A stretch of 29,884 nt of DNA. Source: JANXQE01 sp035651635. Lineage in GTDB: Bacteria; Verrucomicrobiota; Verrucomicrobiia; Limisphaerales; UBA8199. How positions within the stretch are numbered: the stretch's first letter is position 1; each line of letters starts with the position of its first letter. The stretch is taken from positions 1-29,884 of the forward strand of contig DASRFK010000319.1 in assembly GCA_035651635.1 (NCBI GenBank), written 5' to 3'. The notes below the pieces were generated by a model that was given only the letters and a program-made list of their open reading frames with translations, had not been told where the DNA came from and searched no databases. The position numbers and the translations under genes were made by a program. Below, piece after piece: positions 1-9,800 of the stretch.

Positions 1-2
1 GG

Positions 3-1136
3 GTGGGACTCCTGATAGTGCTGGTGGGAGTCTCCGGTTGCCACACCCTCGGTTTTTATGGCCAGGCTGTGAAGGGCCAGTACCAGATCCTTGCGCACCA
101 GGAGTCCATCGCGAAGCTTTCAGCGCAACGGGACACGCCAGCCCGGCTTAAACAGCGGTTTGAACTGCTGGCCGACCTGCGCCAGTTTGCCCGCACCGAA
201 CTCAAACTTCCGACCGATCGCCATTATCAGAACTACGTGGACGTGCATCGGCCGTTCGTAGTCTGGAATGTGGAAGCCGCGCCGGAGTTCTCGACGGAAC
301 CAAAAACCTGGTGGTACCCGCTGCTGGGCAGCCTCGAGTACCGCGGATATTTCTCGAAGGCGGGCGCGACCAACTATGCCGCCTATCTAAGAGACAAAGG
401 CTACGACGTGTCGGTTGGGGGTGTGGGGGCCTATTCGACCCTCGGCTGGTTCAAGGACCCGGTCTTGAACACGTTCATTTTCGAAGATGACGCGGAGTTG
501 GCGGAGATCATCTTTCACGAACTGGGCCACCAGCGGCTCTTTGCTCGTGGTGATACCGATTTTAATGAGGCTTTCGCCACCACGGTGGGCCAGGAGGGCG
601 CGCGCCGTTGGCTCAAGGCCAGAGGCAACGAGGCAGAGCTCAAACAATATTTGGCTCACCTGCGGCACTCCGACCAGTTCGTTCACCTGGTGTTAGGGAC
701 CCGGGCCAGGTTACAGACATTATATGGCGATCAAGTGACCGCCGACGGAAAAATCAAAGCGGCGGAAAAGAAACCAAGCTTATCCGAGCAGGATTTGCGG
801 CGCCAAAAACAGGAGATCCTCGACGGAATGCTCGCAGAATTCGCCCGCCTCAAAACCAACTGGGACGGTGACACCGATTACGACGGCTGGTTCAAGCACC
901 CGATCAACAACTCGCACCTCAACTCAGTCGCGGCTTACTACGATTACCTGCCCGCTTTTGAGCAAATCCTGGACGCCAAAGGCGGCGATATGGAGAAATT
1001 CTACGTGGCCGTCGAGCAACTCATGAAGAAACCTAAATCAGCGCGGCACGAAGAGCTGCGCGCGCTGGCAAAAACGAGGTTGGGACCCGCCAGGGCACAA
1101 CGGCCGCAAGACCTGGCCCGCGCGGGCGGAGGCTGA
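3..1136 (+). CDS. COG4324-type predicted aminopeptidase, lipoprotein (5' partial)
   Basis: Putative zinc metallopeptidase of the predicted aminopeptidase family (Pfam Aminopep, COG4324), probably anchored in the membrane as a lipoprotein. A hydrophobic stretch ends in a lipobox with Cys at about residue 13 (VSGC). It is followed by FYGQAVKGQYQIL, the family's typical post-lipobox segment. The zinc-binding motif HELGH lies at residues 172-176 and a likely third ligand, Glu189, sits in NEAFATTVG. The GTG start at position 3 leaves a signal peptide without a basic N-terminus, so the true start is probably upstream of the window. The C-terminal third is charged and helical. The peptidase substrate cannot be told from sequence. 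Family assignment is confident; aminopeptidase activity is a family-level prediction. Confidence 0.85.
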   Translation: MGLLIVLVGVSGCHTLGFYGQAVKGQYQILAHQESIAKLSAQRDTPARLKQRFELLADLRQFARTELKLPTDRHYQNYVDVHRPFVVWNVEAAPEFSTEPKTWWYPLLGSLEYRGYFSKAGATNYAAYLRDKGYDVSVGGVGAYSTLGWFKDPVLNTFIFEDDAELAEIIFHELGHQRLFARGDTDFNEAFATTVGQEGARRWLKARGNEAELKQYLAHLRHSDQFVHLVLGTRARLQTLYGDQVTADGKIKAAEKKPSLSEQDLRRQKQEILDGMLAEFARLKTNWDGDTDYDGWFKHPINNSHLNSVAAYYDYLPAFEQILDAKGGDMEKFYVAVEQLMKKPKSARHEELRALAKTRLGPARAQRPQDLARAGGG

Positions 1137-1141
1137 ATACA

Positions 1142-1396
1142 CCGCACATTCAGGGTGACCACAGAAACGAAGAGATTCCCCACGGATTCGGGGCAACCGC
1201 AGATGAAAAAGCGCTGAGAACTGCGCTCGTCACGAGCTCCTATTCCCCTATCTGTCGTCGCCCCGAATCTGCGGGGAATTCCTTCCCCTATCCGTGGTCG
1301 CCCCGAATCTGCGGTGAGTTTCTTCCCCTATCTGCGGTTGCCCCGAATCTGCGGGGAATGCGCTCTGCGCCGGAATCTGCGGCAATTAGCAAACCA
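1142..1396. repeat. Intergenic repeat cluster with three 40-bp tandem copies
   Basis: The 298-bp gap between the aminopeptidase and the protease is almost entirely repeat. Three direct copies of a 40-bp unit start at 1243, 1283 and 1323, each with TTCCCCTATC near its start and CCCCGAATCTGCGG in its second half. Degenerate inverted copies lie at 1142-1164 and 1176-1205, and a decayed direct fragment at 1368-1383. The copies abut with no unique spacers, so this is not CRISPR-like. The same family recurs at 4671-4810. I see no convincing coding potential. Confidence 0.85.
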
Positions 1397-1434
1397 GGCT
1401 TGACCCGTCGCGAGGCGCCTTCCATTTTTAGGCT

Positions 1435-2883
1435 GTGTTAAAACAGACTGCTGCGATTCTGTTGGCGGCGTCCTGGCTCAGCCTGAGCTCTGCGGCCGAC
1501 CCGGAACGTTCCGTAATTCAAATCTTTACTTTCAGCCAGCAACCTGCCTGGGACGCTCCTTGGCGATTCGACCCGGTTCGGCGCATGGGCGGATCGGGCT
1601 TTGTAATCAAAGGCAAACGGATCATGACCAACGCCCACGTGGTCAGTTGGGGACGCCAAATTGTCGTGCGACGCTATCAGGATCCGCGACCTTATGTGGC
1701 CGAGGTGGAGTATGTGGGGCACGACTGTGACCTGGCGGTGCTTACGGTTCAAGACAGCCGGTTTTTCGACAACCTCGAACCACTCGAGCTGGGTGAACTG
1801 CCCAAAGTGCGCTCGGGAGTGGTCACCTACGGTTATCCCGCCGGCGGCGAGGAGATCTCTTACACGCGTGGCGTGGTCTCGCGCATCGAGTTGGAGACCT
1901 ACGCCCATACCGGAAATCGCCGGCTCTTAACCTGTCAAACCGATGCCGCCATCAACCCTGGCAACAGCGGCGGCCCGGTAGTCCAGGACGACCGGGTGGT
2001 GGGAGTTGCTTTTCAAGGAATGGCTGGTTTGGAGAACGCCGGGTTCTTTATTCCCACGCCGGTCATTTCGCATTTTCTCAAGGACATCGAAGACCGGCAC
2101 TATGACGGCTTTCCTTACGCCGGCTTGCGCCTGATGCCGCTGCAGAATCCGGCTTACCGCAATCTCTTGAAACTTCCCGATAATGACTTGGGAGCCCGCG
2201 TCGACGGCATCTTGCCCATTCCGAGCACCGAAAAGGCCCTCAAGCCGGACGACGTGCTGCTGCGGATTGGGGATTTTCCCATCGCCAGCGACGGAACGAT
2301 TCTCTACCTGGGCAACCGGCTTTCCTCGGCGCTGGCGTTTCAGACCGCTCAAGCGGGTGAATGCGTGCCGTTGCAGGTGTGGCGGGATGGAAAGCAGGTC
2401 GATGTCTCTTTGCCGGTGGCGGCTTATGATGGCGACCGGGCAGCCGGCTACCAATACGACACGCTGCCGCGTTACCTGGTTTACGGAGGGCTGGTCTTCA
2501 CGCCTTTGAGCCTGGATTATTTACGGACCCTGGGCCGAGGAGGGTCGGAGAGCACGGCCAGCGAGTCATACTATGAGCTGTACTACCGCAAGTTCGAAGA
2601 CCCCGCCAAGGCCAGGCCGGAACCGATTGTTCTGGCGTCGGTGCTGACCGATGCGGTGAACGCCAATCTACGAGTCAGAGGCCGCGCGCTGTTGGATAAG
2701 ATCAACGGGGTTAAGATCAATCGATTGGAAGACGTCGCCCAGGCCTTGGAAAGCGCGACGGATTTTGACCTGCTCGAATTCCTGCCGCACAGCAGTTTTG
2801 AAACTTTGGACCATGCCGAGGTTGCCAAAGCCAACGCTCACATCCTAAAAACCTACGGCATAGCCAAGGACCGCCGCCTATGA
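1435..2883 (+). CDS. Deg/HtrA-like serine protease with PDZ-type C-terminal region
   Basis: Exported trypsin-fold (S1C) serine protease of 482 residues. An N-terminal signal peptide ends near LSSAA (residues 1-21). The catalytic triad is complete: His68 in TNAHVV, Asp99 in DCDLAVL, Ser178 in NPGNSGGPV. Two PDZ-like regions follow, at about 220-330 and 345-460. The second opens with GGLVFTPL, typical of the C-terminal PDZ-like part of Deg9/Deg2-type proteases. The GTG start is chosen because the signal peptide begins directly after it; no clear Shine-Dalgarno is seen. The gene overlaps the next by 4 bp (ATGA), so the two are probably co-translated. It likely works in protein quality control or processing in the periplasm. 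The substrate is unknown. Confidence 0.9.
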   Translation: MLKQTAAILLAASWLSLSSAADPERSVIQIFTFSQQPAWDAPWRFDPVRRMGGSGFVIKGKRIMTNAHVVSWGRQIVVRRYQDPRPYVAEVEYVGHDCDLAVLTVQDSRFFDNLEPLELGELPKVRSGVVTYGYPAGGEEISYTRGVVSRIELETYAHTGNRRLLTCQTDAAINPGNSGGPVVQDDRVVGVAFQGMAGLENAGFFIPTPVISHFLKDIEDRHYDGFPYAGLRLMPLQNPAYRNLLKLPDNDLGARVDGILPIPSTEKALKPDDVLLRIGDFPIASDGTILYLGNRLSSALAFQTAQAGECVPLQVWRDGKQVDVSLPVAAYDGDRAAGYQYDTLPRYLVYGGLVFTPLSLDYLRTLGRGGSESTASESYYELYYRKFEDPAKARPEPIVLASVLTDAVNANLRVRGRALLDKINGVKINRLEDVAQALESATDFDLLEFLPHSSFETLDHAEVAKANAHILKTYGIAKDRRL

Positions 2884-4361
2884 AGCTTTGGTTGCCGATT
2901 CTATTGTGTGTTGCCGCGATGGCCGGCCCCAGCCTGGCCCAGGAGCGCAAACGCGCGCCCGCTTCGCCCTGGGAACATTCGGTCGTGACCCTGGAGGTCT
3001 CGCGCAAGCAGTACGACTATTATCAACCCTGGACGAGGAAAACCAGCCGAGCAATCAAGACCGGGATCGTCCTGGGCGACCACCAGGTCCTGACCACCGC
3101 CGAGGAGCTCTTTGACCGGACGCTGGTTCGATTGCAAAAGGGCGGCCGAGGCCGGTGGTACCTGGGCGAGGTAACCTGGATTGATTATTATGCGAATTTG
3201 GCGCTGGTCACCACCTCGGAAGACGACTTCTGGCGCGAGCTCAAACCCGCTACGCTGGGCGGAACCGTGCCGGAGGACGGCTCGTTACAAATTGTTCGCT
3301 GGCACGAAGGCAACCTGGAAGTTCGCCGGGCGGAGTTCACGCAATTCACCGTGCGCGAAGGTCAGTTGGCTGCCATCAGTCAGCCGGTCCTCCAAGCCGA
3401 CTCGGACATCCTGAATGCGGGCTGGGGCGAGGTGATTACCGCCAACTCCCACGCAGTGGGTCTCGTCTCCTCCCAGGACGCGCGCATGTGCACGGCCATT
3501 CCCGCCACCTTCATCGAGAATATCATCGAGGCGCGCAAACAGGGTCGCTATCGCGGGTTGGGGTACTTTCATTTTTACTGGCAAGGCTCGCAGAACCCGG
3601 CCTCTCTGGCCCGTCTCAAGCTCACCGGCGAACCCCGCGGTGCCATTGTCAGCTCCGTCCCCCCTCGACCCGACGGGGCTGCGCAAGTAATCCATCCGCA
3701 GGATATCATTCTGAACATCGACGGCTTTGACCTGGACATTCAAGGCGACTACGTCGATCCCGAGTACGGAAATCTGATGTTGGAGAATCTTTCCACCCGA
3801 AACAAATGGGCTGGCGACGAGGTTAAAATGTCTATTTGGCGAGAAGGACATCTGACCAATATCGTCTATCGGTTGCCCAAGTACGAGTACTCAGTGTCGC
3901 TGGTGCCCTCGGCCACCTACGACCAGGATCCCGAGTACTTAATCGAGGGCGGGCTGGTGTTCCAGCCGTTGACCGACTCGTATTTGCAGAGCTGGGGTAC
4001 CGATTGGCGAAGGCGCGCGCCGTTTCGGCTGGTTTATTACCACAACGATCAGCCGACTAAAGAGCGCCCGGCGCTGGTGCTCATGTCCCAGGTACTGCCC
4101 GATGCCTTCAATATCGGATACCAGGAACAGCGCGGATTGGTGGTCGATAAGGTCAATGGCCAGACCATCAGCAACCTATCGGAGCTCCGGGCGGCGTTCG
4201 AGAAACCGGTGGACGGCTTTCATATTATCGAATTGGTCCAGAGCGATTCTTTGCGGCGGATCGTCCTGGCTGCCGGTGCCAGTGAAAAGGAGGCAACCGA
4301 CCGAGTTCTAAAACGCTACGGGATTGACGAGCCATACCATTTCGCGGCCAAGGCAAATTAG
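2880..4361 (+). CDS. Catalytically dead paralogue of the upstream Deg-like protease
   Basis: A 493-residue exported protein (signal peptide about 1-20, ending PSLA) co-linear with the upstream protease over its full length, including a PDZ-like C-terminal region with GGLVFQPL. All three triad positions are replaced. The His position is Glu75 (VLTTAEEL against IMTNAHVV), the Asp position is Asn106 (YANLALV against DCDLAVL), and the Ser position is Trp182 (LNAGWGEV against INPGNSGGPV). The reading frame is intact, with conserved hydrophobic spacing, so this looks like a maintained pseudoenzyme, not a decaying gene. The 4-bp overlap with the active protease suggests near-equal production and possibly a mixed oligomer. 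A regulatory or scaffold role is inference. Confidence 0.85.
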   Translation: MKLWLPILLCVAAMAGPSLAQERKRAPASPWEHSVVTLEVSRKQYDYYQPWTRKTSRAIKTGIVLGDHQVLTTAEELFDRTLVRLQKGGRGRWYLGEVTWIDYYANLALVTTSEDDFWRELKPATLGGTVPEDGSLQIVRWHEGNLEVRRAEFTQFTVREGQLAAISQPVLQADSDILNAGWGEVITANSHAVGLVSSQDARMCTAIPATFIENIIEARKQGRYRGLGYFHFYWQGSQNPASLARLKLTGEPRGAIVSSVPPRPDGAAQVIHPQDIILNIDGFDLDIQGDYVDPEYGNLMLENLSTRNKWAGDEVKMSIWREGHLTNIVYRLPKYEYSVSLVPSATYDQDPEYLIEGGLVFQPLTDSYLQSWGTDWRRRAPFRLVYYHNDQPTKERPALVLMSQVLPDAFNIGYQEQRGLVVDKVNGQTISNLSELRAAFEKPVDGFHIIELVQSDSLRRIVLAAGASEKEATDRVLKRYGIDEPYHFAAKAN

Positions 4362-4371
4362 GCAACCCTCG

Positions 4372-4389
4372 CGGGTTGCGGAACCTGCC
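4372..4389 (+). other. Stem-loop just after the pseudoprotease stop codon
   Basis: GCAACCC and GGGTTGC pair in a 7-bp stem with a TCGC loop, 10 nt beyond the TAG stop. A second perfect 7-bp stem, TGAACCC/GGGTTCA with loop CGGA, lies at 4447-4464. Neither is followed by a T tract. They may be RNA-stabilising structures or weak terminators for the protease pair. Confidence 0.5.
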
Positions 4390-4507
4390 CAAACCATGAA
4401 CCCTCGCAAACCCATCGAATCCACCAACGCTCGCCCTTGGCGGTACTGAACCCCGGAGGGTTCACAGACAGTAGCCGCCGTCAGAGCATCGCGATGGGAT
4501 AAAAGAA

Positions 4508-4544
4508 GGGGCGCACCTTTGAGTTGATGGCGAAAGTGCGCCCC
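4508..4544 (-). terminator. Probable intrinsic terminator behind the GH20 gene (minus strand)
   Basis: GGGGCGCAC...TTT pairs with AAAGTGCGCCCC in a 12-bp stem with one bulged C and a loop of about 12 nt. Read on the minus strand, the hairpin is followed by TTCTTTTAT, a U-rich tract. The only nearby minus-strand gene is the GH20 hexosaminidase, which ends about 360 bp before it. On the plus strand no T tract follows. Confidence 0.55.
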
Positions 4545-4670
4545 GGGCATAGCCAGTTGATTCCTCCCGTGCGCACAGTATTGAGCCCAATCGCTTCCGA
4601 GGCAATGCACAGACAGGTTACGAAACGATGGCGCCTGAACGACCCCCGAGGCGTGCTTGGGCCGCCTGAA

Positions 4671-4810
4671 CCCGCAGATTCAGGCGACCGCAGATTATGT
4701 GAAAGAGCAACTCATGATGAAGAGCATGTACTGCGGCTTTCCATCTGCGGTTGCCCCGAATCGGCGGGGGGGACAACAGACGATCCCGCAGATTCAGGGC
4801 GACCGCAGAT
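4671..4810. repeat. Second cluster of the short CCCCGAATCTGCGG repeat family
   Basis: Within the 539-bp gap 4362-4900 there are three copies of the family seen at 1142-1396: an inverted copy at 4671-4695, a direct copy at 4743-4770 and an inverted copy at 4785-4810. Each carries the two half-sites ATCTGCGG and GAATCTGCGG, or their complements. Open frames across this region are not conserved-looking and have no domain character. The remainder of the gap holds the stem-loops described separately. Confidence 0.75.
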
Positions 4811-4900
4811 TGAAAAAGGACGGAGCGCCGACGATCCGCGTCCTGCGCCTCGCGCTGGAGGTGTCGTGTGGCGCCTTGGCCCGGGCAGCCCTCACTCTCG

Positions 4901-6559
4901 TTAAGGCGGCTTGGCCTCGGGGCGAAAGTTGACGTCGAGTTGTTTTAACCGTTGTTCGTGAACCGACAGTCGGCGGGCGAAGTCGCGCCAGTTGCGTGAT
5001 GGTTTTGGGGACCAAAAGACCTCCGACAAAGCGCTGAGCCGAGGGAAGGCCATGTACTCGAGTTGGGAAGCCGAGGGGATATACTCCGTCCATAGGTTTC
5101 CTTGTGCTCCCAGGATGCGGGGTCGGGCTGCCGCGCCGAGGTTCGCCGGGACCGGTTCGAAAGCATAAGCCTTGCTCAACGGCAGGTACGCCCCTGCCGC
5201 CGTCGGTTCTCGGGACCGGTCGAGGGATTGATAAAAATCCAGGTAACAGTATTCCTCCGGACACATAACGACGTCGTGCCCGGCTTGAGCCGCTTCCGTG
5301 CCCCCGCCGATCCAATCCATCACCGCGGTGCTCGGGGCCAGTTGGTCATTGCGAATTTCGCTCCAGCCGATGACGCGCCGATTATGGGCATTTAAGAACG
5401 TTTCAATTCTGCGAACAAAGTAGCTTTCCAGGTCGCGCTCATTAGCCAACCCCTCTTGCTTAATTCGGGCCTGGCATAAGGGGCAGTTGTGCCAGTTGTG
5501 CCGCGGCACTTCGTCGCCGCCGATGTGGATGAATTCGCCGGGGAAAAGCTGCCTCACCTCGGTCAGCACGTCTTCGAGAAAGGTAAAGGTCGCGTCTTTG
5601 CCGGCGCAGTACACGCCGGCGGAAACCGCCTCGGACATATCGGTCGTATACGGCCCGCCGCTACAGCTGAATTGCGGGTAAGCCGCCAGGGCGGCGCTGG
5701 AATGGCCGGGCATTTCAATCTCCGGCAAAACGGTGATGTGTCGCTCTTGCGCGTAGGCGACGATCTCGCGTACCTGGTCCTGCGTATAAAAACCGCCATA
5801 CCTTGCGTCCGGCCCGTAGGCGGTCGAGCTTTTTGGGTCGAGATTGAAGCCGATGCGTTTGCGCCAGGCGCCTACCTGGGTGAGTCGCGGGTATTTTTTG
5901 ATCTCGATGCGCCAGCCCTGATCATCCGTCAGGTGCCAGTGAAATACATTGAGTTTGTGGAGGGCCATCACGTCGAGAAACTTTTTGACCTCATCGACCG
6001 TGAAGAAATGGCGGCTGACATCGAGCATGGCGCCACGCCAGGTAAAGCGCGGGCGATCTTCGACGCGCACGCAGGGCATCAACCACGGTCCGGGAACCAC
6101 CGCGTGAACCGAAAACATCCGGGCCGGCAACAATTCGAGCAAGGTTTGAGTGGCGTAAAAGAAGCCAGCCTCGCCGGTTGCTCGAATGCGAACTTGGCCC
6201 GGCGTGACCTCGAGTTCGTAGCCCTCAGGCCCAAGATCCTGATGCGCACCTTTGCTGGTCAGTAAGATACCTGCATCTTCAACGCCCGAAGAACGCTGGC
6301 TTAATACCGGCAAAGCAAACCCCGTGGCGATGCGGAGCCGACGGGCCAGTAACTCGGCCGCGCTTTGGCTTGTGGGCTCGACCTCAAGCCGGGTTGCGGC
6401 GCCGAGTCGGAAATGACCGCGCTGCGTCGACAAGTGTTGTGGGAGGGGGACGACCGCGGCCGACTCCGCCGGGGCGCCCAGCCACTTGATCGCGACCAGT
6501 AAAAGGGCGGCCGCAACACCTAAGGCGAGCGAGAAGACTCCGGGCTTGAACTTGGCCAT
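4901..6559 (-). CDS. GH20 beta-N-acetylhexosaminidase
   Basis: Glycoside hydrolase family 20 enzyme that removes terminal N-acetylglucosamine or N-acetylgalactosamine from chitooligosaccharides or glycans. An N-terminal hydrophobic segment (residues 8-26) indicates export or membrane anchoring. The GH20b-type N-terminal domain spans about 37-165, followed by a TIM barrel from about 170. The barrel holds FHWHLTDDQGWRIEI (206-220) and the catalytic pair Asp349-Glu350 in HIGGDE. Substrate-site tryptophans are visible in VMDWIGGG and GNLWTEYI. The length of 552 residues is normal for the family. The ATG start lies just before the signal segment; no Shine-Dalgarno is evident. The gene is alone on its strand, with a likely terminator at 4508-4544. 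Confidence 0.95.
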   Translation of the reverse strand: MAKFKPGVFSLALGVAAALLLVAIKWLGAPAESAAVVPLPQHLSTQRGHFRLGAATRLEVEPTSQSAAELLARRLRIATGFALPVLSQRSSGVEDAGILLTSKGAHQDLGPEGYELEVTPGQVRIRATGEAGFFYATQTLLELLPARMFSVHAVVPGPWLMPCVRVEDRPRFTWRGAMLDVSRHFFTVDEVKKFLDVMALHKLNVFHWHLTDDQGWRIEIKKYPRLTQVGAWRKRIGFNLDPKSSTAYGPDARYGGFYTQDQVREIVAYAQERHITVLPEIEMPGHSSAALAAYPQFSCSGGPYTTDMSEAVSAGVYCAGKDATFTFLEDVLTEVRQLFPGEFIHIGGDEVPRHNWHNCPLCQARIKQEGLANERDLESYFVRRIETFLNAHNRRVIGWSEIRNDQLAPSTAVMDWIGGGTEAAQAGHDVVMCPEEYCYLDFYQSLDRSREPTAAGAYLPLSKAYAFEPVPANLGAAARPRILGAQGNLWTEYIPSASQLEYMAFPRLSALSEVFWSPKPSRNWRDFARRLSVHEQRLKQLDVNFRPEAKPP

Positions 6560-6617
6560 CGCAAACTACCGCAGCCTAGCACAAACGCGCTGGAGCGCGA
6601 GCTGCACATTAGCTCAT

Positions 6618-6709
6618 TAGGATCATAACCCACACGTTGTGGGGTCTTGCTATTTATTGTTTTTTGAAATGCCAACAAACGGAGAGAAACAAATGGCGTA
6701 ATGATCCTA
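6618..6709. promoter_or_regulatory. AT-rich divergent intergenic region bounded by a 9-bp inverted repeat
   Basis: The 301-bp gap 6560-6860 between the divergent GH20 and propeller genes holds TAGGATCAT at 6618-6626 and its exact complement ATGATCCTA at 6701-6709. These flank an AT-rich stretch that includes the palindrome CCCACA-CGT-TGTGGG (6629-6643). This layout fits a shared regulatory region, but I see no strong -35/-10 pair on either strand. The function is inferred only from position. Confidence 0.35.
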
Positions 6710-6860
6710 CGTTTGGCGCATGAGAGATAAGGGAGCGGAACTTCAGTTCCCAAGAGCCAAAGCATTTCGCTTTTCAATATCGGGACGCGCGAACCCGCAG
6801 CGGCCAAGGATTAGAAAATCAGGAGCAACGCACAGTTGGGTTTGGGAATTGAGTTCCGTT

Positions 6861-9800
6861 ATGACCCTGGCAAAAAGGTTTCATTTCAGTCTCCAAAACA
6901 GGCGCAGCCGTTGCATAAGAGCCCTGCTGATCCTATGTGCGATCCTGGCCAGTTCCGCATTCGCTGATCCGGCACTTTTGATTTCGAGTCCAGCTCCATC
7001 CCGGGGCGCTTCGGTGAGCGGCGCTGGTGATTCGTGGGGACCTGTCATGACGCCCGACGGCCGATTCGTCTTGTTTGCCAGCACGGCAAATAATCTTGTT
7101 CAGGACACGAACGGATCGCCGCTTTCGACTTTGCCCCCATCACACCAGAATATTTTCCTGCGCGATCGCCAGAGTGGAACCACGGTTTTGGCAAGCGTCA
7201 ATCTCTCTGGTGACGGAGGCAATGGAAATTCCCTGCCGGTGGATGTGTCCACCAACGGTCGCTACGCCTTGTTCGAAAGCAGTGCTAGCGACTTGGTTCC
7301 AGGGGACACGAATAACGCAGCCGACGTCTTTGTGCGCGATCTGGTCAAAGGCGCGACCGTCCTGGTAAGCGTCAGCACCAATGGCGGATCTGGAGATGCT
7401 GCCTCACGCAGCTCGGTGTTTACGCCGGATGGACGGTTTGTTGCCTTTGTTAGCGCGGCAGATAATCTCGTCGCGGGCGATACCAACCGAATCGCAGATA
7501 TTTTCGTCCGCGACCTGCAGGAGCACACAACGCGACTGGTCAGCGTGGGCGCTGTCTCGACAAATCTGAGTAATCCAAACAGCACTTGCGAAGCTCCGCT
7601 CATCAGCAACGATGGCAGGTTCGTCGCTTTTTACAGCACTGCCACCAACCTGGTTGCCGGGATTGGGGGTAAATCGGAGATTTATGTGCGGGACCTGGTC
7701 GGGGACTCCACCGTGTGGGCCAGTACCTATGCCCGCACGGCTCTTTCACCGGTATTCTCAGGCGAGTATCCGATTTCTTACAATCATTCGCTAAGCGCCG
7801 ACGGAAAGTTTGTCGCGTATGAAGCCAGTTTGAACCGGCTCACCCCACCTCACGCCGCCGTGATCCTGCGTTACAATCTGGACACAGGGTTAACCGATGT
7901 TGTTTGCACCAATGCCAATATTCCCGGGGGAAGCTATAGCGCGCCGGGAAGCGCTGGGGCCCCGGCTTGTGAAGATGTGAGAAGCCTCGACATGAGCCCG
8001 GACGGCCGGTTCATTGCCTGCCTGGCGAACGCGATTGACCAATCGGGAACCAGCACTGCGGTTTCGGTGTGGGATGGCCAAACCGGCACGGCCACTCTTG
8101 CAAGCGTAACAATCGATCAATCCCCCACCACGGCATCCATCTGTGAATCACCAGTCCTGGACTCGACCGGTCGCTTTTTGGCTTTCCTTAGCAACGCTTC
8201 GGACCTGGTAACCAATTTGACGCCCGGACCTTACCACCTGTACGTGCGCGATTTGGAACAACACACGACTGCTCTAGTGGATTCGAACACAAACTCGGCC
8301 GGATCGGCGCTCACCCCGGCAACGATTCCGCGGCTGAGCGCGGGCGGTCGCTGGATTGCTTTCGAAAGCGCTGACAGCAGCCTCGTGCCCCACGATTGGA
8401 ATCGCGGCTTCGACGTTTTTGTGCGCGACTTTGCCTCGAACACGACCGAGTTGGTCTCCGTTCACAATCCCACGATGGATTCGATGACGCCAACCGGCTC
8501 AAGCAGCTTCTCAAGCCGGTGCGCGAGTGCGGACGGGCGATACCTCGTTTTTGCGAGTGAGGCCGATGACCTGGTGCCTGGAGACACGAACAATTGCCGC
8601 GATATTTTTATTCGTGATATTGCAGGGGGCAGCAACTTGCTGGTCAGCGTGGATATCTCCGGCATGGCAAGCGGCAATGGTGTCTCTTCCGAGGCGGGAA
8701 TCAGCTTGGATGGCCGGTACGTGGTGTTCGCAAGCAGCGCAAGTAACTTGGTGTTGGGAGACACTAATGGGTTCCAGGACGTTTTTCTTCGTGATTTGCA
8801 GGCGCAAACCACCACGCTCGTGAGCTGCAACTTTCCAGGGACAGCGCCAGGCAACAATTATTCGTGTTCACCGCAGGTCAGTGACAACGGCCGGTTGGTC
8901 TTATTTCGCAGCAAGGCCACCAACTTGACACCGAGTTCGGTGTTCGGACAGGAGAACCTGTTCCTGCGAGATATAGCGGCCCGGAAAACATATGCTCTGA
9001 CAAGCAATGGGGCGGCCATTGAGGCGATGCCGCGGAACGGGCGATTAGTGGCCTTTGCCGACGCCTCCCGCGCCTCCGCAGGCCAAATTGCAATCTGGAC
9101 CCCGCAATCCGGCGCCAAGACTTACAACGGTGTTGTGCCCGGCCGAATCACCACCCTGGGTATCAGCCCGGATGGAAACAACGTCGCATACTGGGCGGGT
9201 ACAAACCTAAGCCTTCTGTCCTTTGCTGATGGCGTGTTGGTTACCAATATTGTTCTCGACCCCGGCCAACCATCCTACCCTCCAGGTCTGCGTTTTAGCG
9301 CGGGGGGCAATTGGTTGACATATGCCGCCGTTTCGCCAGGTGAGTCTCACGCGCAGGTCTATCTCTACGACATTCAAGGGCGACAGAAAATCTTGGTCAG
9401 TCGTAACCCCTCCACGGGCGCTCCCGCAAACGGGGATTCCGATTCCCCCGACATCAGCCCTGACGGCCGATTTGTGACTTATCGAAGCGCAGCTTCGGAT
9501 ATCGCCAGCGGAGACAATAACGCTCTGCCGGACGTGTTCCTTTTCGACAAAGTTACTCAAGCCACAACTCCTTTGACTGCCATCCAGTCACCCAACTTCA
9601 CAGCCAACAACCGATCGTTAAATCCTATTTTCACTCCGGACGGACAGCTGTTGCTTTTCCAGAGCTACGCTTCGGATTTAATGGGGCAAGATTTTTCCCA
9701 AATCGATAAGGTATTCAGTGTCGCCTTGCTCTACGCCGGGATCTTTCTGCCGGTGCAAGATGCGGGCTGTTCGATTCATTGGCCGTACACACCCGGCAAA

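Noticed and set aside
1243..1362. Possible CRISPR array from evenly spaced 40-bp units
   Set aside because: The units abut and the whole 40 bp is repeated; there are no unique spacers and no cas genes.
4524..4932. Plus-strand open frames in the repeat-rich gap
   Set aside because: They run through repeat copies, show no domain pattern or signal peptide, and have compositional character of non-coding GC-rich DNA.
5489..6265. Long open frame opposite the GH20 gene
   Set aside because: It is antisense to a gene with clear catalytic motifs; such frames are expected in GC-rich coding DNA.
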